Positions 21,600 through 32,652 are shown, numbered from the stretch's first letter. The stretch is 64,000 bases of DNA from Prorocentrum cordatum (GCA_963575745.1 CAUYUJ010021071.1:377818-441817); one strand, 5' to 3'. A program made the numbers and translations. Notes: generated by a model from the letters alone, not told the origin.

Positions 21600-23275
21600 G
21601 TGAATGCCGCAATTGTGCTGGGTGGTGGCGGACGCATGCGGGCGGTGCCACTGGGACCTTCGGTGGAGCTCCCTATGGGGCCACGAAACGCTGTACTGGG
21701 TGGGCGAGACGCGGTCAGCAAGGGCTGTGCTGCGTGGTGGCGGACGCATGCGAGCGGTGCCACTGGGACCTTCGGTGGAGCTCCCTATGGGGCCACGAAA
21801 CGCTGTACTGGGTGGGTGAAACGCAGGCAGGGAGCAAGGGCTGTGCAGGGTGGTGGCGGACGCATGCGGGCGGTGCCGCTGGGACCTTTGGTGGAGCTCC
21901 CTATAGGGCTACGAAGCGCTGTTCTGGGTGGGTGAAGCGCAGGGAACAAGGGCTGTGCTGGGTGGTGGCGGACGCAAGCGGGCAGTGCCACTGGGACCTT
22001 TGGTGGAGCCCCCTATGGGGCCACGAAACGTGCGAGGGGTGTGCCAGAATGGGGTGCGGAACCGCATGCCAGCGCAGCCACTGGGGCCTTCGGTGGAGCT
22101 CCCTATGGAGCCACGAAACGTGTGAGGGGTGTGCCGAAATGGGGGGTGGAACCGCATGCGAGCGCAGCCACTGCGGCGTTCGGTGGAGCTCCCTATGGGG
22201 CCACGAGACGTGTGAAGGGCGTGCCGAAAAAGGGGGTGGAACCGCATGCGAGCGCAGCCACTGGGGCCTTCGGTGGAGCTCTCTATGGGGCCACGAACCG
22301 TGTGAGGGGTGTGCCGAAATGGGGGGGGAACCACATGCGAGCGCAGCCACTGGGGCGTTCGGTGGAGCTCCCCATGGAGCCACCCACGAAGCGTGTGAGG
22401 GGTGTGCCGAAATGGGGGGTGGAACCGCATGCGAGCGCAGCCACTGGGCGTTCGGTGGAGCTCCCTATGGGGCCACGAAACGTGTGAGGGGTGTGCGAGA
22501 ATGGGGGGTGGAACCGCATGCGAGCGCAGCCACTGGGGCCTTCGGTGGAGCTCCCTATGGAGCCACGAACGTGTGAGGGGTGTGCCAGAATGGGGGGTGG
22601 AACCGCATGCGGGCGCAGCCACTGGGGCCTTCGGTGGAGCTCCCTATGGGGCCACGAAACGTGTGAGGGGTGTGCCAGAATGGGGGGTGGAACCGCATGC
22701 GGGCGCAGCCACTGGGGCCTTCGGTGGAGCTCCCTATGGGGCCACGAAACGTGTGAGGGGTGTGGGGAACCGCACGAAACGTTGAGGGGTGTGCCAGAAG
22801 CGTGTGAGGGGTGTGCCAAATGGGGGGTGGAACCGCATGCGGGCGCAGCCACTGGGGCCTTCGGTGGAGCTCCCTATGGGGCCACGAAACGTGTGAGGGG
22901 TGTGCCAGAATGGGGGGTGGAACCGCATGCGGGCGCAGCCACTGGGGCCTTCGGTGGAGCTCCCTATGGGGCCACGAAACGTGTGAGGGGTATGCCGAAT
23001 TGGGGGTGGAACCGCATGCGAGCGCAGCCACTGGGGCCTTCGGTGGAGCTCCCTATGGAGCCACGAAGCGTGTGAGGGGTGTGCCGAAATGGGGGGTGGA
23101 ACCGCATGCGAGCGCAGCCACTGGGGCCTTCGGTGGAGCTCCCTATGGGGCCACGAAACGTGTCAGGGGTGTGCCAGAATGGGGGGTGGAACCGCATGCG
23201 GACGCAGCCACTGGGGCCTTCGGTGGAGCTCCTTATGGGGCCACGAAACGTGTGAGGGGTGTGCCAGAATGGGTG
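21600..23275. repeat. Satellite array: 90-bp units preceded by longer variants of about 114-116 bp
   Basis: About 17 units. The right part has a strict 90-bp period (GCCACGAAACGTGTGAGGGG at 22651 and 22741). The left part (21600-22000) uses longer units carrying GTGGTGGCGGACGCATGCG near 21621, 21733, 21849 and 21963. All units share CGGTGGAGCTCCCTATGG followed by GCCACGAAACG. Because 90 is divisible by 3, reading frames stay open for hundreds of codons on both strands with a 30-residue repeat; no domain is recognisable. Two partial units near 22755-22810 show a local rearrangement. A related array is at 62.9-63.4 kb. Confidence 0.95.
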
Positions 23276-23939
23276 TGGGAGGAGGAGGAGGGGGGAGGAG
23301 GGAGGGAGGAAGGAGGCGGGCACGCGGGGCACCGTCTCTTCAAAACGAGGACCCAACACCACAGGATGGTTGGGAAAAATTGTTCAAAGAGGTTTGCCTT
23401 CCCGCTCTTTCGATCCTGATGGGCTCCCAAGGCCTCAGAGTGGCCCCAGTGGCCCCCGAGAGCCCCAGAAGGGACCCATAAAAGGGCTACGGGATTGAGA
23501 GGTAACGATAGGTGGACCAGCTGAGGGGGGGAAACATCGACCAGGAATCGGCGAGACATCGCCAATGGATCGACGACAGGCTCCCGATAGCGAAACCGAA
23601 CCGGCAGTCCTCGATAGCGAACCCTCCCAGGGCCTATCCCCCCCTGTCGTTGCCAATGAGGGACGGCCCCCAAGGAACGTCAACAGGGACGGCCCTTCGG
23701 GCTTCGACGGAGGGCCCAGAATCCCAGAAGTCTCTCGAGGCCTCAATGAGCATCGTTCAAACGATCCCTATCCCCACGGGCGTGGCCTGGGCCACACTCG
23801 CCGATGTACCCCCCCAGATGAGGCCCTCGATGGGGATATAGGCTGCTCCCTTCGAATTTCGAGGGGTATACCCCAAACTCGGTGGTGGGAGGGTGGGAGT
23901 CGGGCTTGGGATGGGGATGCAGATAGGGATCAATTAAAC
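23276..23939. other. Flank of the satellite array, no supported gene
   Basis: Begins with a GGAGG-rich purine run. At 23353-23376 the words CCAACACCACAGGATGGTTG recur near 63511-63533, also just right of the second satellite array, so the flank belongs to the repeated unit. CCCCAGTGGCCCCCGAGAGC near 23440-23470 is a short helical-type remnant. No gene was recognised. Confidence 0.6.
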
Positions 23940-24058
23940 GATACTGACCAAGAGAGCCCCAGAAGAGGCCCAGAAGGGCTCCAGGACGGCCCCCGAGAGC
24001 GGCCAAGAGAGCGCCCAAGAGAACGCTCCCAGGGACGGCTCTCCGGTTTTCTCTCCGG
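23940..24058 (+). repeat. CCAAGAGAG helical-phase repeat block
   Basis: Words GACCAAGAGAGCC, CCCAGAAGAGGCC, GGCCAAGAGAGCG and CCCAAGAGAACGC follow at 10-12 bp intervals. Confidence 0.7.
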
Positions 24059-24359
24059 CACTCTGGCAGGAGCCCTCGGCCCCAGCCCCGCACACCCTCC
24101 TCGGCTACATGCAAGAGTGACCATGGGCAAGAGTGACCTATGGTGCGCGGCGGCAGGGGGCCGCGAAGGGCCCAAATCCGAGCGCGCGGGCAATGCTGGG
24201 GCCACCCCTGTGGGCCCGCACCCAAAGTCACTCCGGCGAAAGGTCACTCTTCGCGTAGCCGACCTCACCCCTCTCCGCCCACCCTCGGACGGCGCCCGTG
24301 CCAAGGCCCCGCCGGCCTTGTGGAGCCGCTTCCGGGGGCGGTCCTGGGCCGCCTAGCGT

Positions 24360-24492
24360 CGCCATCGGCGAGGACGACGACGGCGACGACGACGAGAACG
24401 AGAACACTGAGGGCGACGAGGACGAGGACGGCGACGCGGGCGGCGACGAGGGCGGCAACGACGACGACGACGACGACGACGACGACAGCCGC

Positions 24493-24524
<32 letters not shown>

Positions 24525-24560
24525 GGACGTCGGCGTCGCGGGCGAGGTGGAGGGTCAGGG
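24360..24560. repeat. GAC/GGC trinucleotide tract
   Basis: GACGACGAC, GAGAACGAG and GGCGGCGGC runs. In the plus frame it would encode an Asp/Glu/Gly run; no protein is supported. Confidence 0.9.
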
Positions 24561-25368
24561 ATACTAAGGGCGCGAGCGGTCCTGGACAGGGGGAGAAGGA
24601 GGATCATGACGCAGGCTCGTGCCGTGACATCAGAAGCGTTGCTTGCCGACACCGCGTGGATCGCTAGACCCTGAACGACCGTGGCTTTCCGATAGCGAAG
24701 CCGTTTCAATGTCGGCCGATTCTGGGCCAGCGGCGGCCTTCAACCGTGAGCGTCCGCGCCGGGGTCGCCGCCGCCGCGTCGAAGTCGCGCAAACCTGCCG
24801 CAACTTCGCGATTCGCGCTGGACGCAGGGCGCGATCACGTTCGCGACCTCGAGCGGCCCCTCTGGAGAGAAGGGGGACTCTCCTGCCCAGACTGCGAAGC
24901 GCAAAGAGGCACGTCGCTTCACGCGTCTGCGGGTAACTTCGGAGAGGTCCCTGGGAGGCGGGGAGGACAAGTACATCGGGACATGCGGAGACACGACCCG
25001 ATGGCCAACGGGGGAGCAAGCAAGGCACAACCGTGGGCTGCTACAACAATCTTGCCACACAGACGCGACGGCGATTCCGTGCCGACAGGCTGCGAACACG
25101 CATAGAAGAGCAAGGCTCCCTCCTGGGGTAAAGGGCACTGATGCCGCTAACCCCCAGACCTCCCTCGGGGCGCGTTAAAACCAGAGCTTCAAGGAGAATC
25201 CAACCGTGGCGACGAGGGGTCAGCAGCGCTATCTATATATGTCCTTCTCTGGCCTCCTCCCTGCTCCTTTCTCCCAGGTCCTGCACCTTTTCTCCCGACG
25301 CTGTGAAACGAGGGCATGATCGTAACAGTTCGGGAATCTGTGAGATCGGGCGCCGGGGCCGTCTCTGA
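24561..25368. other. No supported gene
   Basis: G+C-rich DNA with several open frames of about 100-130 codons, none with a recognisable domain. It is the 3' neighbour region of the GH39 gene (minus strand) but lies several hundred bases beyond its stop. Confidence 0.5.
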
Positions 25369-25402
25369 GCGTTCCTGAACGCTCTGAGGGAACGCTTTGG
25401 AC
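25369..25402. repeat. Inverted-repeat word AGCGTTCCTGAACGCT
   Basis: GAGCGTTCCTGAACGCTC is a near-perfect palindrome and is followed by GAGGGAACGCTTT, giving alternative hairpins. A richer version of the same motif is at 55693-55762. Confidence 0.7.
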
Positions 25403-25794
25403 GACTTACCCTGATCTTAGGCCCGCTTGGGGCTGGCCCTGGGCCACATGACGTGACCCACGGCAGGCCTGACCAGGCATCAGCACCGCCGCCCCTCGAC
25501 GAGCTCCAGCCGCCCCCGACCTCCGAGAACAACAGGGCCGAGGAGAACGTTTCCAAAGTCCGCCAAGGCCTTCCAAAGCTGGGGGCAACGTCCCTGCGCA
25601 CTCCCATCACGCTGACATCCTCGGGTCGCGAGAAAATCACAGCCGAAGGTGTGTGGACAATTCTCGGCCTCCGAGGGGCGAGCGCACAATCGATCACACA
25701 TTGATCGCACACCAAGCTGACTCGGGAGAGACTTGCGGGGATGGGGCAAGAACCTCCGTCGGCCCTCGCCCTCAGCGTGCCCCCCGCGCTTCGC

Positions 25795-27534
25795 TCACAT
25801 GACGAGGTGCAGCGCCGAGTATTCGGCCATCTCGAGAGTGACGGCACTCTGCGTCGCGCCGAGCCGCGTCACTGGCAGCCACTCGGGCGCCACCTGCGCC
25901 GCCGCGTGGAGCGCCGCCTCCTGCGCCGTGTTGATGTACTGCGGCGACCCCCACGACTGCCACAGCGCCTGGGGGTTGGCGTGCGTGGCGTCGATGCGCA
26001 CGGCGCGCGCCTTCGTGCCGACGGCGGCGTCGGCCGCGTGGGTCACGACGACGACGACGACTTTTTGTGCCTTTGGGCCGTCGCCGACGCTGCGGCGGCC
26101 ACGCTCGAACTTCACGTCCTCCTCCGTTGCGTCTTGCTCGACGGTGGCGCTGGCGCGGCGGCCGAGCGGCGGCTGCTCGCCACTGCCGTGGCAATCGGCA
26201 TTGCAAAGCGCCTCGTCCGTGAAGGCGCCGCTGGGGTCCTTGACGCACAGCGCGCTCTCCTTGCTGCAGCTGAAGCGCTCAGCGTCGACGCGGTGCCAGT
26301 TGGCCACGTACGCCTGCACGCCTAGCGCGCCGCCGCCGCCGTCTGTCGCGAACACCGAGACCGAACTGGTGGGGTCCACTCCCGCCACTGGATAGCGCTT
26401 CGTTCCCGCGCCGGCAAGCGCCTCGAAGGCGCGCCAGACGGGCTTGCGCACGCCCTGGACTGTCATCATCCCGTAGCCGTTGTGGAAGGGAGCCGAACGC
26501 AGCCACCCCTCCTCGAACACGTCGGAGAAGGTCCACCACGAGAACGCGTCGAGCGCCTGCACGAGGCCCACCGTGCGAAAGACGAACGCGGCGGCCGAGC
26601 TGTCGTCGCGCGACGTGCTGCCAAGGCCATTGTTGTACTCGGTCAGCCAGAACGGCAGCCCCGCCATGTGCGCGTGCTGCTGCGCCGCAAGCACCTGGTC
26701 GGCGAAACAGTCGATGTGCCCCTTGGTCGCGACGCTCTGGCACTGCGGGTCGGTCGGGTAGTAGTGCGAGCTCACAAAGTCGACAGGTACGCGCATCGCC
26801 GATGCATTGGAGATGAACTGGGCCACGTCGAGAGTCTGCATCGTCGCGGGCCCGCCCACCTGGAGCGATGGGTCGACGGCCTTGAGCGCGCGCGCAGACG
26901 CGTTGTAAAGCGACATGTATGGCTCTGGGAACGTGACGCCCCACATCTCGTTCCAAACCTCGAACTTCCACGAGGCGACCTCTGCGAGCCCGAAGCGCCA
27001 CACCAGGTGCGAGGCAAGCGCCTTGACGAGATCATACCAGTCGCCGAAATCATCGGGCGGCATGGTGATGCCCTTGTAACTTCCCGCGTTGTGGAAAGCG
27101 TAGTCGCACGCCGGCCTGGTCGTCTTGCTGTCGTGAGCGTCGTGGCACTTGGCGAGGGCCTTTGGCATGAAGCTGAGCTCAATAACTGGCTTCATTCCAA
27201 GCTCGACGAGGTAGCCGAGAACCTGATCGACATTGTAGAACTCCGGCGGCGCGCCGAGACTCGGGAGCACGCTCATGTCGTCGTCCAGCAGCCCGTGCCC
27301 GCGGATGCCCTTCATGCCCAGCTCGTCTCGAGCCAATTTGAGGTGCGCCCGCCAGTCGGCCCTTGTGCCAAGGAGCATGTGGCCAGAGCCGACGATCTCC
27401 TTCCAGTTGTGGACAAAGGGCGTCGTGGACGAGATGTCGATGGTGGCCGTGGTGGCGTTGGAGGCCGAGATGTCGACGGTGGCGCTGGGGGCCGTCGCCA
27501 GGCCGGCCCATGCTGCCAACGCGGCGAAAGCCAT
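25795..27534 (-). CDS. Secreted glycoside hydrolase family 39 protein (alpha-L-iduronidase / beta-xylosidase-like)
   Basis: A single open frame of 579 codons starting at 27534. Residues 1-17 form a hydrophobic signal peptide (AFAALAAWAGLATAPSA). Residues about 40-340 match the GH39 barrel: FVHNWKEIVGSGHMLLG, GIRGHGLLDDDM, then SWKFEVWNEMWG with acid/base Glu196 and PFWLTEYNNGLG with nucleophile Glu299, and WWTFSDVFEE. The C-terminal beta-sandwich includes ATHANPQALWQSWGSPQYI (about 516-534). Inserted within it is a small Cys module (FSCSKESALCVKDPSGAF then CNADC, residues 421-448). GH39 enzymes hydrolyse beta-xylosides or uronic-acid-containing glycans; the exact substrate is not predictable. 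It fills the normal family length with no intron or frameshift, in contrast to all surrounding elements. No partner gene is nearby. Confidence 0.9.
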   Translation of the reverse strand: MAFAALAAWAGLATAPSATVDISASNATTATIDISSTTPFVHNWKEIVGSGHMLLGTRADWRAHLKLARDELGMKGIRGHGLLDDDMSVLPSLGAPPEFYNVDQVLGYLVELGMKPVIELSFMPKALAKCHDAHDSKTTRPACDYAFHNAGSYKGITMPPDDFGDWYDLVKALASHLVWRFGLAEVASWKFEVWNEMWGVTFPEPYMSLYNASARALKAVDPSLQVGGPATMQTLDVAQFISNASAMRVPVDFVSSHYYPTDPQCQSVATKGHIDCFADQVLAAQQHAHMAGLPFWLTEYNNGLGSTSRDDSSAAAFVFRTVGLVQALDAFSWWTFSDVFEEGWLRSAPFHNGYGMMTVQGVRKPVWRAFEALAGAGTKRYPVAGVDPTSSVSVFATDGGGGALGVQAYVANWHRVDAERFSCSKESALCVKDPSGAFTDEALCNADCHGSGEQPPLGRRASATVEQDATEEDVKFERGRRSVGDGPKAQKVVVVVVTHAADAAVGTKARAVRIDATHANPQALWQSWGSPQYINTAQEAALHAAAQVAPEWLPVTRLGATQSAVTLEMAEYSALHLVM

Positions 27535-27681
27535 TGAACCAGACTTGGCTCCGCGCTCGGAGCGACATCAACAGTGTGCATGTCCGCGCGTACACGCATC
27601 GGAATTTCTGAGTCCACAGGACCGGTATTTATTCAACGGGATCGCCAGTCTACGGGCAGCGCCAGAAGCGCAGCATCCTGC

Positions 27682-27758
27682 TCCTCCTCCTCCTCCTCCT
27701 CCTCCTCCTCCTCCTCCTCCTCCTCTTCCTCCTCTTCCTCCTCCTCCTCCTCCGCGTT
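27682..27758. repeat. (TCC)n microsatellite
   Basis: About 25 TCC/TCT units, just upstream of the GH39 gene on its coding strand, where it reads GGA. Purine-pyrimidine asymmetry is complete over about 75 bp. A shorter GTCGTCGTCG run follows near 27858-27890. Confidence 0.95.
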
Positions 27759-27834
27759 GGCCTCCTCCGGAGACCTCCAAATCTCCTCCTCCCAGATCCG
27801 GCTTCCCAGCTGAATCCGTCGACCCTCAGGCATG

Positions 27835-28617
27835 TGTGAGACGCTTTTCCATTTGAGTCGTCGTCGTCGACGTTGTCCTCGTCATCCTCGTCGTCAGTCC
27901 CAAAGAAATTGAAGAACAAGGAAGAAGAACGTCGTAGTCAAGTCGATTCGCTTCCCTTTATCCCTTCCCTGTCAGGGGGAGGGGAGTGGGAAAGGGAGGG
28001 GGGGGAAAGGGGGAGGGGAAGGTAGTGTAATGGGGGGGGGGGGTCCCAGATTAGAATACTGCCCGCCCCCTTGGGTCCCAGCGGGTCCGGGAGGGTGCCC
28101 AGAGCCAGAATACCCGTCCACCCACCCACCCAGGGTCCCAGGAGGTCCTGGGGGGGGGGTCCTGGATCAGAAAGCCGCTCCCCCTCCCCCCCGGGGTCCT
28201 GGCGGGCCCCAGGGGGGTCGCCAGCGGGGGGTCCCGGGGCAGGTCCCGCCGTCAGGGTCGGCGGCACCAGCCGCAAGGCCTTCGCAAGCGGCCAGGGGGA
28301 GGGAGGGAAGACTAAGCCTTCCCCTCTCCCACATACCACCCTCTGCGCGTGACTGAGCTGACCCTCTCGCCCGCCCCCGCACCAGCCCCAGGCGCCGACC
28401 CAAGGAAGCCCGCGCGGACCTCCGACAAAAGCTGCTGCCGAGGTGCCCCCGCTTCGAGGCGGCCTGCTCTCCGAGGGCCGCCGCTGGGCGGCCGAAAGCC
28501 ACCTCCGGAGAGCACGCCGAAAACCTCCGATCTGGACGCCCGGGAAGGGTACGGGAAAAGTGGGCATGGTACCCAACAGTGACAATCGGCCCCAGCCAAA
28601 GCCCCAACCCCAACCAA
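27835..28617. other. G-rich and GGGTCC-rich stretch without a supported gene
   Basis: 28000-28240 holds repeated GGGGGGTCC and GGGTCCCAG words with Pro/Gly-rich open frames on both strands. The G runs could form quadruplexes. No domain is recognised. Confidence 0.5.
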
Positions 28618-28670
28618 CAGAGAGCCCAAGAGGCTCCCAAGAGAACCCCAAGTAGGGCTCCAGAGCGCCA
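28618..28670 (+). repeat. Short CCAAGAGG helical-phase repeat remnant
   Basis: AGAGCCCAAGAGGCTCCCAAG and CCCCAAGTAGGGCTCC at about 11-bp spacing. Confidence 0.55.
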
Positions 28671-29758
28671 GCGTCGCCGTCGTCGTCACCGTCCCCCTTC
28701 AGAGCTGGCGGCAGCGGCCTTCCCAATCATCGCCCAAGCCCAGAAGCGGCCGCTATGGGGCCCAGGTGCCTCTTTTTGCCCAGCATGGGCCACGTCCGCG
28801 GCGGCGCCGACGGCGCATCCAATCCAAAAAGGGCTGGAACTGCTGCCGGTCTTAGTCGCCATTTTTCCCGCACCCGTTAATTACGATCGTACCAATCCGA
28901 TGCGATGCGATGCGACCTGTGACCGTTGCGGACAGTGCCCAGGCCTGGCCCAGACCTGGAGGGTGAGGACGTAGCCTTGAGAATGCTCGCTTGGATGCAC
29001 GCAGTGCGAGGCACACAAAACAGTCAGGAGGAAAGGAGGAGCCTTCGGAGAGCCTCGATCCGAAAGGACTTTCAAGGTCCCGCAGCGCCCTCCGCCCCGC
29101 CGCCGCCCGCGAGCCCGCCGCCAGCCCGTCGCGGGGGGGTGGGTGCGGCCGCCTGCGAGTCGCCGTCCGGCGAGCGCCGCACCGAGATGGGAAGGTCGCT
29201 GGCTGCGGCGCGCGGCGAGGAGCAGGTGGAACGCAGAAAGGCATACTGGGACAGCAGTCGGCCTGCTAGAATAGGAGCGTTGAATAAAACACCAAGCCCC
29301 TGTTTGGGAACAAAACAGCTTGGGTGCATGAGGAGGGCTAGAAGACCAATCACGGGATGACCTAAGGAACCGCGAGCCCTTTCCGAACCCAAAACGGTTC
29401 TTATTTCAACGTCTTAGCTGTATATAAACGACGAAGAGAAGCGGATCTTACGCGAGATGGTATGGCGACCTTGCGCGGTGGCTTACGCGGACCGCTGGCG
29501 AGGCCCGCTGCATTGGAGACGAGGGCACTCACGCGCGACCTTACGCGGGCAGCTTACGCGCCAATGTCGGCGAAGACGAACCCGATAGCCTTCGTCGTTA
29601 ATGCGTGGATGTTGGAGGCGCACGTCCGATACGAACGTGCAGTGCACAAAGATTGTGGCAAATCGTTGCCCGAGCGGCAGGGCCAGAAGCCGCCCGCCAC
29701 GGCGCTTATGCAACAAGATTTCTCGGCGAGCGCGTCGCTCACGCCAGATTCGCATTGC
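28671..29758. other. No supported gene
   Basis: Mixed DNA. GCTTACGCGG and CTTACGCG words recur near 29480-29560. No RT or RNase H continuation of element 2 was found here on the minus strand. Confidence 0.5.
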
Positions 29759-30012
29759 CGCGGCCAAGAGGGCTCTAAGCGTCCGAAGATGGTTCCGAGA
29801 CGGCCCAAGAGGGCCAAAAGAGTCCCCAAGATCGTTCCCAGAGGCCTCCCGATAGAGCCCAGAGAGGTCAAAATCGTAGATGTTACGAAGGTTATTGCAG
29901 GACGTTGGCCTTCTCGCATTTTCGGCTTTCCGGCGCTTCAAGACGGCACAAGAAGCTCCGAAAACCGCCCCAAGACAGCCCAAGACGCCTCCAAGAGGGC
30001 CCCAAGAAGGGC
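29759..30012 (+). repeat. CCAAGAGG helical-phase repeat block at the truncated end of element 2
   Basis: Two blocks (29765-29865 and 29960-30012) of GGCCCAAGAGGGCC / TCCCCAAGATC units at 10-11 bp, separated by an AT-richer spacer. The junction words TTTTCGGCTTTCCGGCGC then TTCAAGACGG (29920-29947) resemble TTTTCGGTTCCCGACGCC then CCAAGACGG at 46242-46270, so this is the same family as the 795-bp insertion in element 3. Element 2 coding sequence stops at its right edge. Confidence 0.75.
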
Positions 30013-30458
30013 CAAGAGGGTTGAAGGCATAGACCGCTCTCGCACCTCACTCGCACGCTTCTGGATGGTCTTCGCCACGCGCAGCACTTTGGACTTGCTC
30101 GGATCTTCGCCTTGGTCTCGCAACCTCTGCGCCACATCATGTAGAAAGTCCGTCTTCCCACTCTCCCAGGAGCTCGTCTTCCTCGAGAACTCGGCACTCG
30201 ACATGGGATCTCGCGAGTCACTGGCCGACGCGCCGGCCATGGCAGCCACCGCGGCCGAGGCCAGGACCTCGTTCGCTCCTGCTGCTCCTCCTGCTCAGCG
30301 CGGTCCCCCACTGCCTCGTCGGCTCGCGAAGGTCGAGCCTCCGCCTCGGGCGCCTCGGGTCCGTCACCTTCAGCTCGGTCATCTTCGCCCTCTTCCTCGC
30401 GCGCCTCGGTCGCGCCTTCCATGCCCAGCTCCCCGTCGCAGACATCTCGAGCGGGACA

Positions 30459-31892
30459 TTATCCACGATGTCCCGCCGCGGGGTCACACTTACTCGACAA
30501 CCCCTCGCACGAGACGTAGATGGCCACCGGCTCGACTCCGATGGCGACAGCCGGCCCGTGCCAGGCCTTGAAGATCAAAGCAGGGCCCTCCCTCCGCTGG
30601 TTATTCTGCTTGTCCTCGCGGTAGAAGTAGACCACGTCGCCGAGCTTCACGTTCGCGCTTGGAGGAACCTCGCGGCCCCGAGCGACCAGAGCTCGCAGCA
30701 GTCGCTTTCTAGCACCACGCTTCTCCAGGGCGACCTTCGCCGCACTGTAGACCTGCCGCCGCTTCGCCACGCAAGGGTCGTTATCCACCGCGTCGCGCGA
30801 CGCGAGCTGGGAGCGGCCACGCTCGCTCAGCAGTCCCCACGGCAGCGTCTGGGATCGCCCCACCACGAATTGTGCCGGCGAAAACCCGGACTCGTTGATC
30901 ATCTGGTTCTTGGCCCATGTCATCGTCACAGCAGCGGCCGTTTTTTACAACTCGGTCTTAACGTCCGCCCCCGTAGCACTGACCCTCCAGAGCACCTTCC
31001 ATTCACCGCCAGCTCGTTCCAACATACCATTCTTCCACGGCGCCTCCATCGCCGCGAACCAAACTTGCACGCCGCAGCACTCCAGCAGCCGGAACACCTC
31101 GCTGTAGAACTCGCCGCCACTGTCACATGCCAGCGAGTTGGGCACGCCAGCCCAGCTAAACCAGACCAGCTCCAGCGCCGGGGCTACGATGCCGGGATGC
31201 TTGCTCTTGATGGGCGCCACCACCTGGAAGCCCGCCTTGATGTCCCCGATGTCGAGCATCTCCAGCGCCGCGCCCGAGTTCGCGTGCACCGTCAACAGGT
31301 CGATCGCGCTTTGCTCGCCGAGCTCCTTCACCTTCTTGAGCCGCGCGGGAAACCTGGTGCGCCCAACGGCTTGTCTATTCATCTCGTGACACACCGGGCA
31401 CAGCAACTGCACCGCTGCCGCGATGGCCTCGTCGCTTGCCCCACACGCGCGGAACGCCCGCACAAGCAGATCCTTCGACGGGCGCCTCAGGTTCTTGTGG
31501 ATCCTGAGGACGACGGTCCTAAACTCCTTCGGTACCTTCGTCTCCGTCAGCGTCGCCAGATCCTCCTGGGGTTCTTCTACGGCCGGCAAGTCCACGAATC
31601 CCCGATCATCCACCTCCTCTGGGTCCGCCTCGGCGTCCCCCTCGGCAGCGAGCATCTCCTCTGTACCGAACAAATTCAGCATACCCTTCACGATGGCCCT
31701 TGCCAGCTCCGAAGTGTAGTGGCCCGTCCGCGCAATCGCGCTCGGGCCCCCCATGACGAAGTCGTGCTCGTGCGATTGGTCGCATTGCCGGTCGATGTCC
31801 ACATGCGGCTCCTCATGTGACCCCAGAAACCTCGTTGGCTTCCGATGTGCTCCTTCACGCTCTGAGGTGAGCCCGTGCATGCACTGGTCCAC
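30459..31892 (-). pseudogene. Integrase of element 2 (zinc domain, intact rve triad, C-terminal part)
   Basis: The frame 31892-30945 (315 codons) begins with the end of the methyltransferase-like domain (DQCMHGLTS, KPTRFLGSH), then IHKNLRRPS and LLCPVCHEMN of the zinc module (the second His is Arg). The core has AIDLLTV (Asp198), SLACDSGGEFYSEVF (Asp257) and PWKNGMLERAGG (Glu292); Asp257 to Glu292 is the classical D-x34-E spacing. A frameshift at about 30.94 kb leads to the frame 30929-30459 with SGFSPAQFVVGR and the SH3-like end (LGDVVYFYRED). Function when intact: cDNA integration. The catalytic residues look intact, but the split frame and truncated element make activity unlikely. Confidence 0.88.
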
Positions 31893-31923
31893 CTCCGTGG
31901 CGTAGCCCTGCTTGATGAGCTCT

Positions 31924-32652
31924 TTAAGCTCTGGCTAACCCCAGACTCGAGACCACCTCGGGTTCTCGATCAACCAAGCACCTCCATGACCTTTCACGAC
32001 CTTCGCCTCCTCCCTCGCAAACGTGAAAAAAAAAATATCGATCTTGTCGCTCTTGAACTTTGGCCTGGCCCTCCAGGAAGTAAGTCGGGTTACTCCAGGG
32101 GCTGCGAGGGAAAACCATCAGCACCAACTTCGGTTTCTTCGTCATGATGTCCTGCATCACCTCGCGGCGCTTCTTGGGCGACCACATGTTGTCGCCAAAC
32201 TCCAGCGAGTAGCTCCTCATGGTCGGGAGCCCCTGCCTTGCCGCCTCCTCGCGCACCGCCTCCTTCGTCGTCAACACCTCTGCGATCCACGGATGCGCCC
32301 CAATCATCTCGCTGACCGCCGCCTCGCACTCGGCCCCCCGCGAGTCGAAGGCGGGCCCAACTCCGTCGAGCAGGCCTCGGGCTTGATGTTGATCACCTGC
32401 AGGTCGCGCTGCAGGGAGCGCAACTGGTCCTTCACTAGCGTCTCGGCACAGTTCTTCATCGTCTCCACCGTCGGGGCAAGGCCGACCCCGCCCGCAAAGT
32501 TCACCTCCTTCACGACCTTTCAGCGGCATCACACGCCCACCATTGCGGCGCCGAACAGCCACCTCGACAGCGCCGGGGGCCCTCGAGCAGCAGGACGCGC
32601 TCGATAGTCGAATGGCGGCGGTCGCGTCGCCGCGCCGCCGGCCGCAGGGCAT
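31924..32652 (-). pseudogene. Methyltransferase-like segment of element 2 Pol
   Basis: The minus-strand frame has MTKKPKLVLMVFPRSPWSN (about 32090-32145), the counterpart of a P-C loop but with Arg in place of Cys. In another frame near 31945-31990 GAWLIENPRWSRVWG gives the ENP motif. A block ending in the integrase frame (DQCMHGL, KPTRF, HEHDFVMGG) completes the domain. The pattern and position equal those in elements 1 and 3. Upstream, SPKKRREVMQDIM is part of the approach to the loop. Methyltransferase ancestry is inferred; the missing Cys would abolish C5-methyltransferase chemistry. Confidence 0.6.

Noticed and set aside
21224-22576. Plus-strand open frame of 450 codons over the satellite
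   Set aside because: A 90-bp unit divisible by three keeps frames open on both strands; no domain or start context supports a protein.
21600-23275. Possible CRISPR array because of regular repeats
   Set aside because: Units abut directly with no unique spacers, the unit is about 90 bp, and the surrounding elements are eukaryotic.
26482-27537. Plus-strand open frame of 351 codons opposite the GH39 gene
   Set aside because: Shadow of the real gene: the minus-strand frame has clear GH39 motifs, catalytic residues and a signal peptide, and the plus-strand product is Arg/Val/His-rich without a domain.
27535-27660. Relic spliced-leader sequence upstream of the GH39 gene
   Set aside because: I looked for the conserved dinoflagellate leader in the sense orientation and found no convincing match (only GAGCCAAGTCTGGTTCA).
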